The translations under genes were made by a program, and so were the position numbers. Positions 6,904-10,899 of a stretch of 10,899 nt of DNA are shown here, one piece after another (within the stretch, counting starts at the first letter, position 1; each line of letters begins with the position of its first letter). The stretch covers positions 806-11,704 of the forward strand of contig DDWF01000275.1 of NCBI GenBank assembly GCA_002345845.1. The letters run 5' to 3'. The notes below the pieces were generated by a model, which saw only the letters and a program-made list of their open reading frames with translations, had not been told where the DNA came from and searched no databases. The stretch is from Betaproteobacteria bacterium UBA2293 (lineage in GTDB: Bacteria > Pseudomonadota > Gammaproteobacteria > Burkholderiales > Rhodocyclaceae).

Positions 6904-7721
6904 TTGCCCGCCCCCGGGGCATACTTGCGCTGGTAGCGTTCCTGCAGGCGTTCGCCTTCGCTGGCCAGGTGGCGCAACAGCGGCGCCTCATCACGCAGAA
7001 TCTCGCGCAGCGGCCGTTCGAAGTAGCCGCGCAGAAAGCGCAGGAAATCGCGGCGGGTCAGGCCGATCTCCAGCGCCGAAAAATACAGCGCCGCCAGGTC
7101 CTTGTCGCGCCAGCGCCGTGGCGTCGCCGCCCGGCACTGGGCCCGGTGCAGGTCGATGATCGATAGCCGGAAGGCGTCCGCCGTCGGCGCCGGATCGAGA
7201 TGCAGCAGGAAATGGCAGATGTAGAAATCGCGGTGATTGACGCCGGCCCGATGCATGCGCCCGGCCATCCCGGCAACACGAGCGAGCAGCGCCCGCTTCA
7301 GCGCTGGCGCCGGCGGCTGTTGCGGCCAGTCGTGGCAGAAATCCTCGAGGCTGATGGTCGGCGCCAGTTCCTCGGTGACGATGAACGAGTGCTCGCGCGC
7401 CGGGTTCCAGCCGCGCCGAGCGTAGGCTACCGCGCGCATGGTGGCGACATCGGCCTGCTCCAGGCGGTGGATGGCCTGCCACTCGTTGGCCGCGCCGAGT
7501 ACCGGCAGGCGCAGCGAGAACAGATTCTTGAAAATCTCGCCCCAGCCGATGCCGCGGTGAATCTTGACGAAGTAGCCACGCCCGGCGACCTCGGTGCGCA
7601 GCGTGCGGCGCCCTTCCAGTTCGCGGAACACCTGCCCCTGCAGCGCTTCGACGGCGACGAACGGGTCCTTCCCGGCCCACAGCTCGGCAAAAGGCGCTTC
7701 AAGTACCAGTTCGGCGGCCAT
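6900..7721 (-). CDS. waaP: LPS core heptose(I) kinase WaaP (RfaP)
   Basis: This encodes 273 residues, close to the usual 265-270 of WaaP, which phosphorylates heptose I of the inner core using ATP. The phosphate binds divalent cations and strengthens the outer membrane. GYFVKIHRGIGWGEIFKNLF (49-68) is nearly diagnostic and holds Lys53; Glu80 follows in AANEWQAI. MHRAGVNHRDFYICHFLL (156-173) contains catalytic Asp165, equivalent to the essential Asp of characterised WaaP enzymes, and IIDLHRAQ (188-195) holds the metal Asp190. I chose the ATG at 7721, which overlaps the waaG stop by one base (TGATG, 7719-7723), over the TTG one codon upstream. It lies second in the operon, as in Pseudomonas. 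Confidence 0.95.
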   Translation of the reverse strand: MAAELVLEAPFAELWAGKDPFVAVEALQGQVFRELEGRRTLRTEVAGRGYFVKIHRGIGWGEIFKNLFSLRLPVLGAANEWQAIHRLEQADVATMRAVAYARRGWNPAREHSFIVTEELAPTISLEDFCHDWPQQPPAPALKRALLARVAGMAGRMHRAGVNHRDFYICHFLLHLDPAPTADAFRLSIIDLHRAQCRAATPRRWRDKDLAALYFSALEIGLTRRDFLRFLRGYFERPLREILRDEAPLLRHLASEGERLQERYQRKYAPGAGK

Positions 7722-8842
7722 CAACCGCGCTCCGCCAGGATGATGTCCGCCGCCCGCTCGGCGTTGCTGTAGATGTCGGCCGTCTCGGCGAAAGCCAGAG
7801 CCCTGGCCTGCCAGTGCCGGCGCTCATCGTCGTGGCGCAGCATGCGCTGTAACAGTTGATCCATCTCGGCCTGGACGAAGGGCTCGGGAATCACCAGGCC
7901 GCCATCGGCCTCGCTGATGTAATGCGCGTAGCCGCAGATCGCCGAGCACAGGACCGGCAGGCCGGCGACCACGGCTTCGAGCAGCACGGTGCCGGTATTC
8001 TCGTTGTAGGCCGGGTGCACCAGCAGGTCGGCGCCGAGCAGGAAGCGCGGAATATCGCTGCGCCCCTGCAGGATACTGACCTGCTCGGCCAGCCCCAGCG
8101 AACGCGCCAGACGCAGGAAGGTGCTCGGTTCGTCCTGGCCGATGGCGATCAGCCGCGTGCGGTTGCGCAACTCGTCCGGCAGGTGGGCCAGCGCCTGCAG
8201 CGAACGGTCGAGGCCCTTGGTCTTGAAGCCGGAGCCGACCTGCAGCAATAACAGGTCATCAGCGGCCAGCCCGAACTCGGCACGGAATTCGGCGCGGATC
8301 TGCGGTGCCTCGGGCGGTGCACGCCGATCCGGCGCAATACCCGGCGGCAACAGATGGAAGCGCTCCTTGGGCGTGGCGTAATGCTTTTCGAAGAACGGTT
8401 GCTGTACTTCGGAAATCATCAGGATCTGCGTCGAGTTGGCCGGCGCGAACACCGCCCGCTCGTAGGCGGAAAAATGCCGGTAGCGCCCGGACAAGCGGTA
8501 GAAGGGATTGCGCAGCGTCTGCGCCTTCTCCTCGTAGCACGGGTCGGCAGCGAAATAGACATCGAGCCCCGGCATTTTGTTGAAGCCGATGACGCGTGCC
8601 ACTGGCCGCGCTGCCAGATCGCGCGCCACCCAGGCAGTGAACTTCTCGTAACGACTGGCATTGGTCAGCGCCTTGACCGGCACCCGGATCACTTCGAATC
8701 CGTAGGGAATATCGCCCTCCCAGCTCAGCGTATAGACCCGCACCGCATGGCCGCGCGCCTGGCAAGCCAGGGCGATGCGCAGAAAGTCGCGCTGCAGGCC
8801 ACCGAAGGGGAAGTATTTATAGAGGCAGAAGGCAAGCTGCAT
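7721..8842 (-). CDS. waaG: LPS core glucosyltransferase I WaaG (RfaG)
   Basis: This encodes 373 residues, about the length of E. coli WaaG (374), and is closely similar throughout. WaaG is a peripheral membrane GT4 enzyme that transfers the first outer-core hexose (glucose from UDP-glucose in E. coli) to heptose II. MQLAFCLYKYFPFGGLQRDF opens the protein as in E. coli. GFNKMPGLDVYFAADPCY (86-103) is a WaaG hallmark, LLPPGI precedes the second Rossmann domain, and HPAYNENTGTVLLEA holds the E-x7-E pair Glu281/Glu289. An ATG six codons upstream (8860) is also in frame. I prefer 8842 because its product aligns with known N termini and a GGA lies six bases before it. First gene of the operon, 103 bases after the tRNA. 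The donor in this organism might differ. Confidence 0.95.
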   Translation of the reverse strand: MQLAFCLYKYFPFGGLQRDFLRIALACQARGHAVRVYTLSWEGDIPYGFEVIRVPVKALTNASRYEKFTAWVARDLAARPVARVIGFNKMPGLDVYFAADPCYEEKAQTLRNPFYRLSGRYRHFSAYERAVFAPANSTQILMISEVQQPFFEKHYATPKERFHLLPPGIAPDRRAPPEAPQIRAEFRAEFGLAADDLLLLQVGSGFKTKGLDRSLQALAHLPDELRNRTRLIAIGQDEPSTFLRLARSLGLAEQVSILQGRSDIPRFLLGADLLVHPAYNENTGTVLLEAVVAGLPVLCSAICGYAHYISEADGGLVIPEPFVQAEMDQLLQRMLRHDDERRHWQARALAFAETADIYSNAERAADIILAERG

Positions 8843-8887
8843 CGTGCATCCAGTAGACATCCGGCGCGGGGAAGGCTTGGTCCGCCT

Positions 8888-8920
8888 GTCACCCGGGGCT
8901 CAGCGGAGGGTGCCGGTGAC
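8888..8920 (-). other. Inverted repeat between the tRNA and waaG
   Basis: GTCACC (8888-8893) pairs with GGTGAC (8915-8920). Two further G-C pairs (95-96 with 13-14 of the same hundred) extend the stem past a one-base bulge, leaving a loop of about 16 nt. No T-run follows in the - direction, so it is not a standard intrinsic terminator. It lies about 45 bases upstream of the waaG start and could be a leader structure or processing signal if tRNA and waaG are co-transcribed. The rest of 8843-8945 shows no clear promoter. Confidence 0.35.
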
Positions 8921-8945
8921 GACACGGGAGCCAACAGGTGAAAAG

Positions 8946-9022
8946 TGGTGGTGATGGGCAGAATCGAACTGCCGACCTATGGGTTATGAATCCATCGCTC
9001 TAACCGACTGAGCTACATCACC
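8946..9022 (-). tRNA. tRNA with CAU anticodon, probably elongator tRNA-Met
   Basis: A 77-nt gene including an encoded CCA (8946-8948). The acceptor stem pairs GGTGATG (9022-9016) with CATCACC (8956-8950), followed by discriminator A. The D arm has GCTCAGTCGGTTAGAGC, and the anticodon loop TTCATAA places CAT at 8988-8986 (- strand). The T arm is GGCAG-TTCGATT-CTGCC. The G1-C72 pair excludes the initiator tRNA. A CAU anticodon could also be the lysidine-modified tRNA-Ile2; elongator Met is preferred from overall resemblance to proteobacterial elongator tRNA-Met genes. The closing anticodon-stem pair is a mismatch (A-C). Confidence 0.95.
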
Positions 9023-9038
9023 ACGCTAGAGGGCGCGG

Positions 9039-9068
9039 ATTATAGTGGAGCGGCGGCGAGACGGTCAA
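9039..9068 (-). promoter_or_regulatory. Sigma-70 promoter for the tRNA gene
   Basis: On the - strand, TTGACC (9068-9063) and a perfect TATAAT (9044-9039) are separated by 18 bases. The -10 ends 16 bases before the first tRNA base, giving a leader of about 9 nt. With no better candidate before waaG, this may also drive the LPS core operon. Confidence 0.82.
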
Positions 9069-9074
9069 CCGCGT

Positions 9075-9080
9075 TATAAT
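9075..9080 (+). promoter_or_regulatory. Probable -10 element of the miaB promoter
   Basis: A perfect TATAAT sits about 59 bases before the miaB ATG, which would give a 5' UTR of roughly 50 nt. The expected -35 area (about 9050-9057) is GC-rich and shows no good TTGACA match. That area lies inside the tRNA promoter spacer, so polymerase could not occupy both promoters at once. GATTATA (9038-9044) and TATAATC (9075-9081) form an inverted repeat, reflecting the two facing-away -10 elements. Confidence 0.55.
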
Positions 9081-9138
9081 CGGCGACTTTTCCGCAGTCC
9101 GGCTGTCCAACGACGCCACCGTTCCAAGAACTCACCCC

Positions 9139-10476
9139 ATGCCCAAGAAACTGTTCATCCGCACCTTCGGGTGCCAGATGAATGAGTACGATTCGGACAA
9201 GATGGCCGACGTGCTCAACGCCTCCGAAGGGATCGTCAAGACCGACAATCCCGAAGACGCCGACATCATCCTGTTCAACACCTGCTCAGTGCGCGAAAAG
9301 GCACAGGAGAAGGTGTTCCATGACCTCGGCCGGATCAAGCACCTGAAGAAGCTCAACCCGAACCTGGTGATCGGCGTTGGCGGCTGCGTCGCCAGCCAGG
9401 AGGGCGAAGCCATTGTTGCCCGCGCGCCGTATGTTGACGTGGTCTTCGGTCCGCAAACGCTGCATCGGTTGCCGCAACTGATCGCCGAACGCAAGGCCGG
9501 CGGCAAGGCGGCGGTCGACGTCTCCTTCCCGGAAATCGAGAAATTCGATTCGATGCCGCCAGCAGACGTCAAGGGCGCCTCCGCCTTCGTCTCGATCATG
9601 GAAGGCTGCTCCAAGTTCTGCACCTTCTGCATCGTCCCCTACACCCGCGGCGGCGAAGTGTCGCGGCCGTTCACCGACGTGCTGACCGAAGTCGCCGACC
9701 TCGCCGCGCAAGGCGTCGGCGAGGTGACGCTGCTCGGCCAGAACGTCAATGCCTACCGTGGCGACCTGGACGGCAGCGAAGAAAAAGCCGACCTGGCGAT
9801 GTTGATCGAATACCTCGCCGAGGTGCCGGGCATCGAACGCATCCGTTACACCACGTCGCATCCGCGCGAGATGAGCCAGCGCCTGATCGACACCTACGCC
9901 ACCCAGCCGAAGCTGGTCTCGCACCTGCACCTGCCGGTGCAGGCCGGCTCGGACCGCGTGCTGGCAGCGATGAAGCGCGGCTACACAACGCTTGAATACA
10001 AGTCCATCGTCCGCAAGCTGCGCGCGGCGCGGCCGGACATCTCGCTGTCCACCGACTTCATCGTCGGCTTCCCCGGTGAAACGGACGAGGATTTCGAGAA
10101 GACCATGAAGCTGATCGACGACGTCGGTTTCGACGCCTCCTTCTCCTTCGTCTACAGCCCGCGCCCCGGCACGCCGGCGCTGGAACTGGTCGATGACACG
10201 CCGGCCGACGTCAAGTCGGCGCGCCTCTCCCGGCTGCAGAAACGCATCGACGAGCAGGCCCAGGTGATCAGCCAGGCGATGGTCGGCAGCACCCAGCGCG
10301 TGCTGGTCGAGAGTCTGTCGAAGAAGGACGTGCTGGAACTGGCCGGTCGTACCGACAACAACCGCATCGTCAATTTCGTCGGCAATCCGCGGCTGATCAA
10401 CACCTTCGTCGACGTCCGCATCACCTCGGCCCTGCCGCACAGCCTGCGAGGCGAAATTGTCATCCGCGAAGACTAG
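9139..10476 (+). CDS. miaB: tRNA-2-methylthio-N6-dimethylallyladenosine synthase MiaB
   Basis: This encodes 445 residues, slightly shorter than E. coli MiaB (474). It is a radical-SAM methylthiotransferase converting i6A37 to ms2i6A37 in tRNAs that read UNN codons. The N-terminal domain carries the three auxiliary [4Fe-4S] cysteines: Cys12 ([11 protein letters not shown]), Cys49 (NTCSVRE) and Cys83 (GGCVAS). The radical-SAM core has CSKFCTFC with Cys157, Cys161 and Cys164, followed by [12 protein letters not shown], a typical MiaB run. A C-terminal TRAM RNA-binding domain spans about 376-443. The ATG at 9139 starts [12 protein letters not shown], the usual N terminus; no strong Shine-Dalgarno is seen. 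The phoH-family gene follows with overlap, as in the common miaB-ybeZ-ybeY cluster. The neighbouring CAU tRNA is not a known MiaB substrate. Confidence 0.97.
   Translation: MPKKLFIRTFGCQMNEYDSDKMADVLNASEGIVKTDNPEDADIILFNTCSVREKAQEKVFHDLGRIKHLKKLNPNLVIGVGGCVASQEGEAIVARAPYVDVVFGPQTLHRLPQLIAERKAGGKAAVDVSFPEIEKFDSMPPADVKGASAFVSIMEGCSKFCTFCIVPYTRGGEVSRPFTDVLTEVADLAAQGVGEVTLLGQNVNAYRGDLDGSEEKADLAMLIEYLAEVPGIERIRYTTSHPREMSQRLIDTYATQPKLVSHLHLPVQAGSDRVLAAMKRGYTTLEYKSIVRKLRAARPDISLSTDFIVGFPGETDEDFEKTMKLIDDVGFDASFSFVYSPRPGTPALELVDDTPADVKSARLSRLQKRIDEQAQVISQAMVGSTQRVLVESLSKKDVLELAGRTDNNRIVNFVGNPRLINTFVDVRITSALPHSLRGEIVIRED
10448..10459 (+). promoter_or_regulatory. Ribosome binding site and TTG start of the phoH-family gene
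   Basis: GAGG (10448-10451), a five-base spacer and TTG (10457-10459) lie inside the last codons of miaB. This is the only well-placed Shine-Dalgarno-like site near the beginning of the conserved frame and decides the start chosen. Confidence 0.5.
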
Positions 10477-10899
10477 CAAGCCGGCGCCAAAGAGCCGGCC
10501 GGTCGATCTGGCCCTGGTGCCGGTGGACAACGGCCAGCTGGCCAACCTGTGCGGGCCGCTGGACGAGAACATCCGGCAGATCGAGACCGGCTTCGACGTC
10601 GTCATCCGCCGGCGCAACGAGCGTTTTTCGATCACCGGTGAGAAAGCCCAGCTGACCGCCGACGCGCTGCGCCACTTCTACGCCATGGCGCGGGCGCCGC
10701 TGTCGGTCGATGAAATCCAGCTCGGCCTGATCGAACTGACCAATGCCCCGGTGCGCCGCGTCAATACCGGCGGCGGCCTGACCGACGGCCCGCAACTGAT
10801 CACCCGCAAGACCGAACTGCACGGCCGCACACCGCGCCAGGTCGCCTACCTGAAGGCGATCCAGGAGCACGACATCACCTTCGGCATCGGTCCGGCCGG
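10457..10899 (+). CDS. PhoH-family ATPase (YbeZ-like), N-terminal part, cut by window end
   Basis: The first 147 residues are present. The frame, translated directly, gives [20 protein letters not shown], then a [17 protein letters not shown] segment typical of the N-terminal KH-like domain of YbeZ, and near the edge [19 protein letters not shown] followed by TFGIGPAG. The last residues lead directly into the Walker A loop (GPAGTGKT in the family), which falls outside. These are cytoplasmic ATPases linked with the endoribonuclease YbeY and ribosome or RNA metabolism. No ATG lies near the conserved start. The TTG at 10457 is preferred because GAGG (10448-10451) sits five bases upstream; it overlaps the end of miaB by 20 bases. 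GTG at 10517 or 10523 would trim the disordered head. Family call is strong, start moderate. Confidence 0.9.
   Translation, partial: MSSAKTSKPAPKSRPVDLALVPVDNGQLANLCGPLDENIRQIETGFDVVIRRRNERFSITGEKAQLTADALRHFYAMARAPLSVDEIQLGLIELTNAPVRRVNTGGGLTDGPQLITRKTELHGRTPRQVAYLKAIQEHDITFGIGPA

Noticed and set aside
8843..8945. RfaH/ops (JUMPstart) element before the LPS core operon.
   Set aside because: No GGCGGTAG-like motif was found in the leader on the - strand.
8946..9022. tRNA gene as an integration site for a genomic island.
   Set aside because: No integrase gene and no second copy of the tRNA 3' end was seen in the window; adjacent genes are core functions.
8946..9200. Functional link between MiaB and the neighbouring tRNA.
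   Set aside because: MiaB acts on tRNAs reading UNN codons; a CAU tRNA reading AUG (or AUA) is normally t6A-modified at position 37, so adjacency is probably coincidental.
9286..10635. Long open frame (449 codons) antisense to miaB.
   Set aside because: miaB is unmistakable on the + strand; the antisense frame is open only because of GC-rich codon use and shows no recognisable motif.

Overview
The window looks like chromosomal DNA from a GC-rich Gram-negative bacterium, most likely a betaproteobacterium of the Rhodocyclaceae type (Dechloromonas, Azonexus or relatives). The lineage is an inference from base composition, a WaaG/WaaP pair very close to the enterobacterial and Pseudomonas proteins, and a miaB-phoH pair. 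Genes are packed tightly: there is no stretch of more than 300 bases without a gene, and no insertion sequence, CRISPR array or phage gene is visible.

Positions 3-4758 (+ strand) hold a probable five-gene surface-glycan operon: the C-terminal end of a GT4-type glycosyltransferase, a GT9 (heptosyltransferase-like) protein, a CgeB-like glycosyltransferase, a polytopic membrane protein resembling GT-C glycosyltransferases, and an FkbM-family methyltransferase. The first three junctions are all 4-base ATGA stop/start overlaps; the last is a 19-base gap.

Positions 4766-8842 (- strand) hold a convergent LPS core operon read right to left: waaG, waaP, a second InaA-family kinase, and a 458-residue protein with two kinase domains in tandem. 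Three genes thus encode four kinase-like domains, an order like the waaG-waaP-wapP-...-wapQ core locus known from Pseudomonas aeruginosa. The two operons meet tail to tail with 7 bases between stop codons. Together they probably build, phosphorylate and decorate the LPS core. WaaG adds the first outer-core hexose, WaaP and its paralogues phosphorylate core sugars, and the + strand genes probably add or modify further sugars, with the FkbM protein possibly O-methylating one.

Positions 8946-9138 hold a CAU-anticodon tRNA gene (- strand, probably elongator Met) with a near-consensus promoter, overlapping back to back with a probable -10 element for miaB. No promoter is visible between the tRNA and waaG, so the LPS core operon may be transcribed from the tRNA promoter.

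Positions 9139-10899 (+ strand) hold miaB, the tRNA methylthiotransferase, followed with a 20-base overlap by the start of a PhoH-family ATPase cut by the window edge just before its Walker A motif. This is the usual miaB-ybeZ(phoH) housekeeping arrangement.
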